The notes below the pieces were generated by a model. It was not told the origin of the DNA and ran no database searches. It saw only the letters and a list, made by a program, of their open reading frames with translations. From an uncultured Saprospiraceae bacterium (lineage in GTDB: Bacteria; Bacteroidota; Bacteroidia; Chitinophagales; Saprospiraceae), in assembly GCA_937921595.1 (NCBI GenBank), contig CAKZTD010000030.1:1-48128 (forward strand): 48,128 nt of DNA. The letters are read 5' to 3'. The position numbers and the translations under genes are program-made. Position 1 is the stretch's first letter; every line of letters starts with the position of its first letter. Shown piece after piece: positions 24,778-34,230 of the stretch.

Positions 24778-26598
24778 CTAAGTGTACATTTCATCAATAT
24801 GACTTCCATATTTCTCGAGGATCACTCGTCGCTTGAGTTTCATGGTCGGTGTTAATTCCGCTTTTGAGCCATCCGCTTTTACTGGCTCCCAAGACGCGTC
24901 GATAAGTGTAAATTTCTTGATTTGCTCAATATGGCTAAATTCTGGATTAAATTGATTGACCACATTTTGAAATTGTGCATGTACTTTTTCATCCTTGATC
25001 GCATCTGCACAACAAGTCCATGCAACTCCATTATTCTTACACCAATCTTGTAATGCTTCTTCAGCAGGAACGATCAATGCAGAAACAAACTTTCGATTTT
25101 CTCCTACGACCATCATTTGTTCGATTAAAAAATCTTCTTTAAATTTATTTTCAATCGGAGCTGGCGCTACATATTTACCTCCAGAAGTTTTAAGCAATTC
25201 TTTTTTACGATCTGTAATTCTTAAAAACTGTTTTCCTCCTGCCCCTGTTATCATTTTACCAATATCTCCAGTTCTAAACCATTTTTCTCCATCAATTTCT
25301 TTGGTTACTTCAGCTGTTTTTTCTGGCTTATTATAATACCCCATCATGATGTTTGGTCCTTGCGCTAAAATTTCACCTTCCCCATCTCGATAATCTCCTT
25401 CACTAGCATCAATTAGCAAATTCACTGAAGGTAATGCCGCTCCAACCGTTCCGATCATCGCTTCATTTTTCTCAAAGCCACTGATCGTCAAACCAGGAGA
25501 AGTTTCAGTAAGACCATAACCTTCTCTAACCGGAATTCCTGCAGCAGAAAACACTCTGATTATCTTAGAAGGACAAGCAGCAGCTCCAGTCAATATTCCT
25601 TTGACATTTCCACCAAGTGCATCACGCCATTTGCTAAAGATTAACTTATCTGCGACACTCCATTTTATCGCACCTAGTCCAGAAGCACTTTTATCAAAAA
25701 CATAATTATCCGTCAGACCTAAAGCCCAAAAGAATAATTTCTTTTTAGCTCCCGACAAAGCCAACCCCTTATTGTATATCTTTTCATAAACCTTTTCAAG
25801 AAGTCTTGGAACGGTTGTGAAAAAATGCGGTTTAACCGTTTGTAGATCTCCGCTTTCACCACCAAGATTATCTGTCCCAGTGAATACTATTTCCACACAA
25901 TTATGGACATAAGAGTACGAAGCACTACGTTCAAAAATATGACAGATGGGAAGGAAACTCATTACTTTCTCTCCCTTACTAACAGGAAGAAGCGTTTTTA
26001 CATTAGCAACATTAGAAACGATATTATTATGCGAGAGCATTACTCCTTTTGGGTTCCCAGTCGTGCCCGAGGTATAAATAATTGTTGCTAGCTCTTCTGG
26101 TTTAATGGCATCTTTAATCGCTTGAAGCTCTGCAGCATCTCCATCTACAAACAAGTCTTTCCAATACTTCCGACCTTCCTGTTTATCAAGCGTGTAAATA
26201 TCTTTTAAGCTAGAGACACTAGCCTGAGCTTTTTTTACTTTATCAAACAAATCTCCTTCTCCTACAAAACAATACTTCACTTCTGAGTCATTAAAAATAT
26301 ACTCATACTCTGACGAACTAATCGTTGGATAAACAGGCACCGTAATGATTCCTAATTGTTGCATTCCAATATCCATCATCATCCACTCTGGTCGATTCTT
26401 ATAAGTAACCAAGGCAACTTTATCACCTGCTTTCAGGCCTAGCTTCCTCAAACCATGACTCACCTTATTTGCTGCGTCAATCATCTCCTCGGTACTAAAA
26501 TACGTCCAGGCTCCATTGTGTTTATAGCCTACAGATTTTTTTAACGGGTGATGTTTTTGCTGGTAATAGATGTAATCAAAAAGACGTGTAACTTCCAT
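24778..26598 (-). CDS. Long-chain acyl-CoA synthetase (AMP-forming), copy 1
   Basis: A 606-residue AMP-forming ligase that activates fatty acids to acyl-CoA. The P-loop-like motif TIIYTSGTTGNPKGVMLSH, the A5-type EGYGLTETSP and the A7-type GEKWFRTGDIG followed by DRKKELLKTSGGKYV are all intact. The C-terminus ends with LTPTMKLKRRVI, the lysine-bearing segment of the adenylating fold. It is a long-chain type by its length and closing insertions, though chain length is not readable. The next gene upstream (26701-28491) is a paralogue in the same orientation, 102 bases away. Confidence 0.95.
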   Translation of the reverse strand: MEVTRLFDYIYYQQKHHPLKKSVGYKHNGAWTYFSTEEMIDAANKVSHGLRKLGLKAGDKVALVTYKNRPEWMMMDIGMQQLGIITVPVYPTISSSEYEYIFNDSEVKYCFVGEGDLFDKVKKAQASVSSLKDIYTLDKQEGRKYWKDLFVDGDAAELQAIKDAIKPEELATIIYTSGTTGNPKGVMLSHNNIVSNVANVKTLLPVSKGEKVMSFLPICHIFERSASYSYVHNCVEIVFTGTDNLGGESGDLQTVKPHFFTTVPRLLEKVYEKIYNKGLALSGAKKKLFFWALGLTDNYVFDKSASGLGAIKWSVADKLIFSKWRDALGGNVKGILTGAAACPSKIIRVFSAAGIPVREGYGLTETSPGLTISGFEKNEAMIGTVGAALPSVNLLIDASEGDYRDGEGEILAQGPNIMMGYYNKPEKTAEVTKEIDGEKWFRTGDIGKMITGAGGKQFLRITDRKKELLKTSGGKYVAPAPIENKFKEDFLIEQMMVVGENRKFVSALIVPAEEALQDWCKNNGVAWTCCADAIKDEKVHAQFQNVVNQFNPEFSHIEQIKKFTLIDASWEPVKADGSKAELTPTMKLKRRVILEKYGSHIDEMYT

Positions 26599-26700
26599 GT
26601 TATTTTAATATTTGGTCTTACGAAATTTATATTTTGTTAAAATAAGTGTTTTTTTTTAGTTTTCCTTTGTAATCTATATGTTTTGTTTTTCAGAGACAGT

Positions 26701-28491
26701 TTAGCTTACTTCTCCTTCATACAAGTCCTCGATTTCTTTTTCATATTTTTTGACAATTTCCGATCGTTTCAGTTTCAAGGTTGGAGTTATTTCTCCAGAC
26801 TCTACCGACCAAGGCTCATGTAACAAAACAAATTTTTTTATCTTTTCAGTATTCGTAAGTGACTCACCAAGCAAACTTATTTGCTGATCCATAAATTTTA
26901 AAACCTTAGGATTAATAGCCATAAATTGCGGAGCAGTCCAATGAACATTATTCGCTTCACACCAGCTTTTTAAACGAACATAATTAGGAACGACCAAGGC
27001 ACTTACATAAGGTTTATTAAAGCCGACGATAAAGCTATTTTCAATAAAAGAAGAGCTATCCAACAATCTTTCTAATACTTGAGGTGCAACATATTTTCCA
27101 GACGATGTTTTAAAAATATCTTTTTTACGATCTGTAATTTTTAAAAATCTTTTATTTACTATTTTTCCAACATCTCCAGTATGAAACCAGCCATCTTCTG
27201 TCAGTACTTTTTTAGTTAAATCTGGTTTCTTATAATACCCTTGCATCACCCCCGGCCCTTTCACCAGTATTTCTCCTTCATCATTTTCATTTGGTTCATT
27301 TATTTTAATCCGGATTCCTGGAATCGGAATTCCCACCGTTCCATATTGAACACCACCTGGTTCAAACCTATTAAAAGCAATCACCGGAGATGTTTCTGTA
27401 AGTCCATAACCTTCCCGGATTTCTATCCCGGCTGCTGAAAATAATTGACCTAGTTTTGGTTGAAGAGCAGCAGCACCAACCATCACCCCTTCTACTTTTC
27501 CTCCCAGTGCTTTTCTCCACTTTCTGTAAACCAAAACACTTGCTAACTTAAGTTTAAAATAATAAAATAAACCTCTTCCTTTTTTACCTTGATATCGCTC
27601 ACCAAGCCGAAGTGACCAATGCAAAATTCTTTTCCCCATTCCTCCCATCTCTTCTCCTTTATCAAGAATATCATCATAAATTCTTTCCAACAATTTAGGA
27701 ACGCTTGTAAAATAATGTGGCTTGACATCCTTCAAAACTGGAATTACATTTTCGATGCGATCCACATAAAAAACAGATGCACCAACAGCAATATAAGTAA
27801 AGGTCACCATCCGTTCAAAGATGTGGCTCATCGGCAAAAAACTAATCACGCGTTTATCACAATTAACCGGAGCCAATGATATAGTCGACTTGATATTACT
27901 CACGATATTTTTATGGGAAAGAACAACTCCTTTTGGAGTACCGGATGTCCCCGAAGTGTAAATAATTGTTGCAATATCTTCTTCATGAATCAAGGACTTC
28001 ATGTCATTAAATACAGCAAGATGTTTATTGACTGGATGTTGAATTAAATTCTCCCAGGAAGGAACATTTTCAATCGGCTCCAAACAAAATATTTTCTTTA
28101 GGGAAACAACCTGATCGGTAAGCGTTGCAACTTTTTCATATAAGTTTTTCGAAGAAGTAATACATATTTGAATCTCTGCATCTTTTAAAATATGGGTCAA
28201 TTCTCCTTGCCTGACATTAGCATGTATCGGCACACTGATGATCCCGATTTGCAACATTCCGAAATCTAGAAAATTAAAATAAGCACTTCCTGATTCAAAA
28301 AGCAACCCGACCTTATCACCTTTACTCAATCCCAAATCAATCAAGGCCGCACTGACCCTATTAATTTGGTCAATACATTGCACTGTGGAAAACCGTTTCC
28401 ATTTACCGTTTTCCTGATGTGCCAAGGCTGTCTTTTGAGGATATCTGGCTAATTGATATTGAAAAATATCGAATAGTCTTCTAAAATCCAT
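26701..28491 (-). CDS. Long-chain acyl-CoA synthetase (AMP-forming), copy 2
   Basis: A 596-residue paralogue of the following gene, with the same ordered motifs: TIIYTSGTSGTPKGVVLSH, EGYGLTETSP, GWFHTGDVG and DRKKDIFKTSSGKYV, and a LTPTLKLKRSEI end. The nucleotide-binding and catalytic segments are intact. The two copies differ markedly in the segment between the first and second motifs and in the lipid-facing region, which suggests different acyl preferences rather than a recent duplication. They may be cotranscribed, although the 102-base gap could hold a promoter. No other beta-oxidation gene is next to them. Confidence 0.95.
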   Translation of the reverse strand: MDFRRLFDIFQYQLARYPQKTALAHQENGKWKRFSTVQCIDQINRVSAALIDLGLSKGDKVGLLFESGSAYFNFLDFGMLQIGIISVPIHANVRQGELTHILKDAEIQICITSSKNLYEKVATLTDQVVSLKKIFCLEPIENVPSWENLIQHPVNKHLAVFNDMKSLIHEEDIATIIYTSGTSGTPKGVVLSHKNIVSNIKSTISLAPVNCDKRVISFLPMSHIFERMVTFTYIAVGASVFYVDRIENVIPVLKDVKPHYFTSVPKLLERIYDDILDKGEEMGGMGKRILHWSLRLGERYQGKKGRGLFYYFKLKLASVLVYRKWRKALGGKVEGVMVGAAALQPKLGQLFSAAGIEIREGYGLTETSPVIAFNRFEPGGVQYGTVGIPIPGIRIKINEPNENDEGEILVKGPGVMQGYYKKPDLTKKVLTEDGWFHTGDVGKIVNKRFLKITDRKKDIFKTSSGKYVAPQVLERLLDSSSFIENSFIVGFNKPYVSALVVPNYVRLKSWCEANNVHWTAPQFMAINPKVLKFMDQQISLLGESLTNTEKIKKFVLLHEPWSVESGEITPTLKLKRSEIVKKYEKEIEDLYEGEVS

Positions 28492-28599
28492 AATCCTTGA
28501 ATAGGGTTTTCGTTTTGATTGAAAAGAATGTCGAGATTACAAATTAGTGAATTTTATTACTTATTACTAATGAACTAGTCTAGAAGTTGGTTAAAATAA

Positions 28600-28633
28600 A
28601 AAAGCAGGTCGATAATGTTATCGACCTGCTTTT
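28600..28633 (-). terminator. Rho-independent terminator after the YceI gene
   Basis: GCAGGTCGATAA (28604-28615) pairs with TTATCGACCTGC (28618-28629); on the minus strand it is followed by a run of T. It starts 21 bases past the YceI stop at 28654. Confidence 0.8.
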
Positions 28634-28653
28634 AAAAAATTATCTCTTTAAGA

Positions 28654-29316
28654 TTACCCAGCTTTACCCTCCAAGTTAATTACAAGAGAAATTTCATCGT
28701 GAATGATTTTATCAGCAGCAGTACCAATCAAACCTGATCCATATTTCACATCCCATTCTGTACGATTAATTGTGAATTTAGGAGTCACGGCAGATAATTG
28801 GTCACCAGCAATAATTACATTCGCAGGGATAGTTACACTCTTAGTGATTCCTTTAAGTGTAAGGTTTCCTGTAATGTTATGAGTAGACGCTTCGTTACCT
28901 GGAGTTGCTGCAACAGATACAATAGCAAAACTCCCCATAGGATTATTTGCAACATCAAAAAAGTCTCCAGAAGCAAGGTGACCTAATAATTTTGTTTTCA
29001 TCTCACCTTCTGTGCCATCAGTCACATCAATTGAAGCCATATCTATTGCAAATTTACCACTAGTTAAGTTTCCTCCTTCAGTAGCCAATTTTCCTTCTTT
29101 TACTTTGATAGTTCCACTGTGCTGACCACCTACTTTAGTAGAAGTCCAGTGAATAGTTCCATCAGAAACAGCAAAGTTTTTAGCAGCAGCAGTCGCTTTA
29201 GCAAGTTCAGTAGCAGCATCACCTACTTTAGCCTTTGTTCCTTCTGGTGTGTTCTTACAAGATACAATAAGTGTAAGCGCAAGAAAAACGATCATTAATT
29301 TTGAAAGTACTTTCAT
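28654..29316 (-). CDS. YceI-family lipoprotein
   Basis: A lipoprotein with a YceI domain, a lipocalin-like barrel that in known members binds isoprenoid-type lipids. I start it at the ATG at 29316 because the lipoprotein signal MKVLSKLMIVFLALTLIVSC begins there; the open frame extends 14 codons further to 29358. The mature domain includes DGTIHWTSTKVGGQHSGTIKV, GNLTLKGITKSVTIP and a closing DEISLVINLEGKAG. It follows the MerR regulator on the same strand with about 140 bases between that stop and this start, so a separate promoter is possible. It ends at a clear terminator. Confidence 0.92.
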   Translation of the reverse strand: MKVLSKLMIVFLALTLIVSCKNTPEGTKAKVGDAATELAKATAAAKNFAVSDGTIHWTSTKVGGQHSGTIKVKEGKLATEGGNLTSGKFAIDMASIDVTDGTEGEMKTKLLGHLASGDFFDVANNPMGSFAIVSVAATPGNEASTHNITGNLTLKGITKSVTIPANVIIAGDQLSAVTPKFTINRTEWDVKYGSGLIGTAADKIIHDEISLVINLEGKAG

Positions 29317-29454
29317 CGATTGAATATTTGTTTTAATTAAAAAATGAATTTTGCGCAAATTTACAGCTTATGTTGACTAGAAGAAGTAAAATGGCAAAAT
29401 TTTATAATGTATTTTTGGAAAGACTTAGCTAGAGAAGGATAAAATGTAGGACCA

Positions 29455-30339
29455 TTATCTATTACCATCCAGTAAATCGATGGTTTCATCAAGGGATTTT
29501 AGAACGGTAATGTTATCAGTAGATCTTACATTCTGCGCAACAACCTGATAACCAGACAGTAGTATTTTGGAATCTGTAAATGTAGAAGAAAGCTCATCTA
29601 CGTAACGTTGTACCGGACTTTTCGAGTAACTTTCCGTTATCATCGTAAAAATATAGTCCGGTTGATGTATCTGACAGGCATCAGCCAAATCGTTGACTGA
29701 AATATTTAATCCAAGATATAAAACTTTGTTTTTTCGAGCTTTAAGTAGGTAATGCATAAACAGCAAACTCAGCTCCTGACTCTCACCTTCAGGCAAATAG
29801 ATGATAAACTTTTTGGTATCATTTCCATGTGCAAAAGGCTCATTATCGATAGCTGTGATGATTTTTTGACGAATCAAGCTACTCATAAAGTTTTCTTGCA
29901 CAGGGTTAATCGACCCAGTCAACCAAAGAACACCTAATTTATCCAAGAAAGGATAGATTACCTGAAGCATCGTTTGTTCAAAACCTAACTGCTGTATATT
30001 GGTAGAAATGATTCGATCAAATTTGTACTCATCCATTTCAATCATCGAAATCGTCAAGGCATCCAATTGAGTACTGTGAGCAAAGTCAACTTCAGAAATT
30101 GCAGCGACCTTATTCGCAATCTCATCTTTAGTCATCTTTGCAATCTTGGAAATCCTTAAACCATTCCGATTAAGCAAAGCAATATTAAGTAACAACTTGA
30201 GATCGGTATCTTGATAATATCGAATATTAGTATTGGTTCTCTCCGGCTTGATTATACTATAACGTTGCTCCCAAATACGGATGGTATGGGCCTTGATGCC
30301 GCATAACTTTTCCAAATCCTTAATTGAGTAAATAGCCAC
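29455..30339 (-). CDS. MerR regulator with degenerate B12-binding domain (CarA/CarH-like)
   Basis: A 294-residue transcription factor. Residues 1-70 form a MerR winged helix (YSIKDLEKLCGIKAHTIRIWEQRY, written here over 2 segments: residues 4-27). A helical bundle (about 85-165) and a Rossmann-like cobalamin domain (about 176-292) follow, as in CarH. The photoreceptor CarH uses a Wx9EH motif and a His lower ligand. Here Trp139 and Glu149 remain but the next residue is Asn150, and the lower-ligand position reads Gln188 in PEGESQELS. It probably does not bind B12 in the CarH manner and may resemble B12-independent CarA-type repressors. Relatives often control carotenoid genes, none of which are in this window. 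Confidence 0.88.
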   Translation of the reverse strand: MAIYSIKDLEKLCGIKAHTIRIWEQRYSIIKPERTNTNIRYYQDTDLKLLLNIALLNRNGLRISKIAKMTKDEIANKVAAISEVDFAHSTQLDALTISMIEMDEYKFDRIISTNIQQLGFEQTMLQVIYPFLDKLGVLWLTGSINPVQENFMSSLIRQKIITAIDNEPFAHGNDTKKFIIYLPEGESQELSLLFMHYLLKARKNKVLYLGLNISVNDLADACQIHQPDYIFTMITESYSKSPVQRYVDELSSTFTDSKILLSGYQVVAQNVRSTDNITVLKSLDETIDLLDGNR

Positions 30340-30839
30340 GTATAATATTTTATTTTCTTATTCAATATTCACCAGAAAAAGTTCGTCTGATAACATATCC
30401 GTTTTAAAACACCAAATTAATCGATATTGTTTAAGCCAAAGTCATAAGTCCATGATAATTCACGACGATTCCTCTACTAATTTGAGCTTTTAACAATTTC
30501 TCTTCTTTCTTTTTATTTAACTTTAAATAATCAAAACCCAATATTTTCGCCTACGGAGAACAACAATCTCAAGATTTCACTTCGCAATTTTGTTCTCTTT
30601 TCTATAAAAAGCAAAAGAATTATGCCGAAAATAAAAAAAATAGATTAACGAATAAGACGCTTTTGGAAAAAGACTATTCTTAATAGGTAAAACACCTAGG
30701 AGGCTGTTTTATTATTCAAAAAGATAAAAATTTAGAACTGTATACCTCTATGCCCAGCTCCTATTTGTTTTGGAGTGTAAAAAAATAGAACTATTTTCAC
30801 AGTTCTATCGTATAAGAACTTATTACAAAAATCCTTTTT
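30340..30839. other. 500-base upstream region of the T9SS cargo gene
   Basis: Divergent intergenic region between the MerR regulator and the T9SS cargo protein. No gene is seen. TAGAACT (30786-30792) faces AGTTCTA (30801-30807), a small hairpin 33 bases before the cargo ATG, and a further AGAACTGT word lies near 30733. A regulator site or leader hairpin is possible but unsupported. Confidence 0.4.
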
Positions 30840-33800
30840 ATGATGTTCAAACATTTACACCTTTCTCCTTTTTCTGTAAAGCCAAAGTTTTGGCTTTTAC
30901 TACTAGCCTTTGCTGGTTTTACTACTGCAGGCTTTAGCCAATGTACCTACACCTTAAATCTCTTCGATTCTTTCGGGGATGGATGGAATGGCTCTACTTT
31001 AACAGTCAATGTTGGAGGTACCGTCAACACCTATACTATTGCAGGCGGAGACGATGCTACATTTACCTTCGATGCAAACACAAACGACTTTGTAACCGTT
31101 ACTTATAGTCCTGGTAATTTCGAAAACGAAGTTACTTACGAATTACTAGATCCTTCTCAGGTTATTATTTTTGAAGATGGGCCTTTCCCAGCAACTGGTG
31201 AGGTGTTTACCTTTTTTGCATGTCCTACCTGTCCTGGACCTAGCTTCGTTACTGTTGATGAAATTGGCGGAACAGATGTAGACATTAGCTGGACGGCATC
31301 AGACTCATCGGGAATCTATACTGTAGAATATGATACCACGGGCTTTCCTCTTGGTACTGGAGCAATGATTTCTACTGCCAACAATACGCTTAACATCTCT
31401 GGTTTAGACGAAGACACTCAATATGATTTTTATGTTTCTTTAAATTGTGACAATGGAGATTCCAGTGCCGTTATCGGTCCGATCTCTTTTCAAACAATCT
31501 GGTTGATTGATGTAGGAATCATTGAAATACTAACACCTGAATCTCAATGTGGTCTCGGAAGTGAAACAGTAGAAGTAACTTTAAAGAATTTTGGTAGCGA
31601 ACCACAATCTCTGATTCCTTTTAAATATGCAGTCAACAATATTGACGCTGGTGTGACTCAACCTCTCGATGGTTTTTATACTGGCATCTTAAGTAATGAC
31701 AGTACAATAACGATAGAGTTTGAAACTAGTTTTGACTTTTCAGTAGCCGGTCAATATGAGATTGTTGCTTGGACCGAACTTGAAAACGACGGCAACATCA
31801 ACAATGACTCTTCAAGCTATACCGTTACCAATATTCCTACAGTATCTGATCTTCCGTATTTTATAAACTTCGAAACCTGGGATGGCGGATGGAAAATAGA
31901 TGAAGAAATCAGTGAGAATTCTACCTGGGATTTTGGAACACCTGAAGCTTTTGAAATTAGTTCTGCTGCTTCTGGAGTAAATGCATTTGTAACAAACTTA
32001 ACTGGCAACCATAGTAATAGCGAATTATCCTATATCGTCTCTCCATGTTTTGATTTTTCAGGATTAACAGATGATCCAATTATCAACTTCGCTATCAACT
32101 TTGACACTGAAACGAGTTTTGATGGTGCCTGGTTAGAATCGACTGTTGACGGAGGAATGACCTGGGAAAAAGTTGGTGCATTAAACACAGGAGTTAACTG
32201 GTATAACTTCACAAATACTTTCCAAAACCTGGGAGATGTTTGGGCTGGAAATTCTGAAGACTGGATCAATGCAGAGCATACCTTAGTTGGAATGGCTGGA
32301 GAATCAATGGTTAGATTTAGATTCGCTTTCGATTCAGATGGATCCGTTTCTAATGAAGGAGTAGGGATTGATGATATTTTAATCTCTCCTGTGTTTGCTG
32401 ATGACTTAGCAACTTTATCCGTATCGAACTCCTCTACTTCAGAATGCGGTGATGATGAAGATTTCGTGACGATAGAAATTAGAAATTCAGGAACAAACGG
32501 ACAAGTAGGTTTCGACGTATCCTACCAAGTTAATGATGGAACAGTCGTAACAGAAAACGTTGGCTCTTTAGTCCTTAATTCAGGAGCCATCGGTTCTTAT
32601 ACTTTTACAACACCTTTTAGTTCAAGTTCTTTTAGTACCGATTTCAACATTAATGCATGGACTGAATTAGCTGGAGAATTGAACGTAGTAAATGATTCTG
32701 CTTCTACAGTATTTTCAACGATCATACCTACAGCTCTACCAATCATGGAAGACTTTGAAACAGGTGTACTTCCTGATGGCTGGGTGACAAGTGACTTTGG
32801 AATCGGAAATGTTCATAACAATGTATCTGTTGTCATTTATGATAATATTTACAGTGGTGACCAAAACTACGAAGCGACTTCTCCAATCATTGGCCCAATC
32901 AACCCTGGAGATAGTTTAACTTATGATTATAGATATACGAACTGGAGCGCAGGTACAACCGCTACGGTTTTATCAGCTGGCGATATGTTGGAAGTACAGA
33001 TTTCTTCTGATTGTGGTGAAACGTATACAACATTGCAAACGGTAAACATGGACAACCATGTTCCTTCTACAGTGATGACCAACAGATTGGTCGACTTGGA
33101 TGCTTATGCTGGCGAATATATCAAAATCAAATTTGTTGCAACTTGGGGAGCTGGTGATTATTGGATTGACCTTGACAACATTAACATCATTGGGTGTCCT
33201 GCTGATTTTGGTTTAGACATCACGACGAATTATGAATCTTCTGCGGGAGCTGGTGACGGTTCTATAGAAATTGATCCGACTCAAGGAACAGAACCTTATA
33301 CTATTTCCTGGTCTGATCCAAACGCACCAAACGATATTTCAGCAGGTACTTATACCGTAAGTATTACCGATGGCCTTGGCTGTGAGCAAGTAGTAGATGT
33401 AGAATTAGGTATCTGCCCTCCTAACCTAGATCTTGATACTAATGTAACCGGAGTTACAAATGAAGGATCAAGCGACGGAAAAGTGACGATTAATCCTGGT
33501 GAAGGAGAAGGCCCTTACTCTTTCGAATGGAGTAATGGTGATTCTACAGCTACTGTTACAAATCTTCCGCAAGGCGATTACACGATCACCGTATCGGATG
33601 TAAATGGTTGTTCAGACATCATCATGATCACTGTAGATCTTTTTGTTGGTATTGAAGATTTGAATACTAATTTTGCAAATATTCTTTTAGCACCAAATCC
33701 AACATCAGGACAGACAGAGCTTTCTTTAGAGCTGAATCAATCAGCAGAGGTTGTTGTTCAAATCCTAAATGTGATTGGACAAGTGATTTACGAATCGCCA

Positions 33801-33923
33801 CGTGAGCAGTTAACATCTAAAAAATATCAACTAGATTTGAACAATCAGGCTGGCGGAATGTATTTTGTAAGAGTCTTAGCCAACGATCAATCTCAAATTA
33901 TAAAATTGATCAAAGCAGAATAA
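30840..33923 (+). CDS. Large T9SS-secreted multidomain surface protein
   Basis: A 1027-residue exported protein. The signal peptide covers residues 1-34 (cleavage after GFSQ). In order I see an N-terminal beta domain with LFDSFGDGWNGSTL (about 40-125), a fibronectin type III domain (about 130-218), and two alternating sets of CARDB-like and MAM/choice-of-anchor-J-like domains (about 222-790). Then come two SprB-type repeats (about 795-940; EWSNGDSTATVTNLPQGDYT), and a C-terminal type A sorting tail (950-1027; LAPNPTSGQTELSLEL and GMYFVRVLAN). No catalytic domain is visible, so adhesion, gliding or structural roles are more likely than enzymatic ones. It is followed by a strong hairpin. Confidence 0.92.
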   Translation: MMFKHLHLSPFSVKPKFWLLLLAFAGFTTAGFSQCTYTLNLFDSFGDGWNGSTLTVNVGGTVNTYTIAGGDDATFTFDANTNDFVTVTYSPGNFENEVTYELLDPSQVIIFEDGPFPATGEVFTFFACPTCPGPSFVTVDEIGGTDVDISWTASDSSGIYTVEYDTTGFPLGTGAMISTANNTLNISGLDEDTQYDFYVSLNCDNGDSSAVIGPISFQTIWLIDVGIIEILTPESQCGLGSETVEVTLKNFGSEPQSLIPFKYAVNNIDAGVTQPLDGFYTGILSNDSTITIEFETSFDFSVAGQYEIVAWTELENDGNINNDSSSYTVTNIPTVSDLPYFINFETWDGGWKIDEEISENSTWDFGTPEAFEISSAASGVNAFVTNLTGNHSNSELSYIVSPCFDFSGLTDDPIINFAINFDTETSFDGAWLESTVDGGMTWEKVGALNTGVNWYNFTNTFQNLGDVWAGNSEDWINAEHTLVGMAGESMVRFRFAFDSDGSVSNEGVGIDDILISPVFADDLATLSVSNSSTSECGDDEDFVTIEIRNSGTNGQVGFDVSYQVNDGTVVTENVGSLVLNSGAIGSYTFTTPFSSSSFSTDFNINAWTELAGELNVVNDSASTVFSTIIPTALPIMEDFETGVLPDGWVTSDFGIGNVHNNVSVVIYDNIYSGDQNYEATSPIIGPINPGDSLTYDYRYTNWSAGTTATVLSAGDMLEVQISSDCGETYTTLQTVNMDNHVPSTVMTNRLVDLDAYAGEYIKIKFVATWGAGDYWIDLDNINIIGCPADFGLDITTNYESSAGAGDGSIEIDPTQGTEPYTISWSDPNAPNDISAGTYTVSITDGLGCEQVVDVELGICPPNLDLDTNVTGVTNEGSSDGKVTINPGEGEGPYSFEWSNGDSTATVTNLPQGDYTITVSDVNGCSDIIMITVDLFVGIEDLNTNFANILLAPNPTSGQTELSLELNQSAEVVVQILNVIGQVIYESPREQLTSKKYQLDLNNQAGGMYFVRVLANDQSQIIKLIKAE

Positions 33924-33993
33924 GTATCATTCCGAATTTCAGCTTAATAATATTGTTTATCAAGTTGGTTTTTGTAGGTATTTTAATTTTAAG

Positions 33994-34056
33994 AAAAACG
34001 GCATTCGGTCTTAGGCATTCGACAAAACGAAAACCTAAGACCGAATGCCGTTTTTT
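33994..34056. terminator. Long perfect hairpin, family B palindromic element
   Basis: Arms of 22 bases (33994-34015 and 34034-34055) are perfectly complementary, with an 18-base loop and flanking A and T runs, so it can terminate in both directions. It lies 70 bases after the T9SS cargo stop. A diverged copy of the whole element lies at 40960-41016. Confidence 0.8.
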
Positions 34057-34230
34057 CTAATGTTCTACCTGAGACGATAGAGCACCTTTTTTACTTTATC
34101 TTAAACAATATCCGCCAGAAAATATTTAACTAGCGTTAATGTTAATAAAGGAATTATCAATAAGCTATTTTGATCATTTACTGATCTGTTTTATTTTTAC
34201 GCATTCAATAGAGAACGAGACTATTATATT

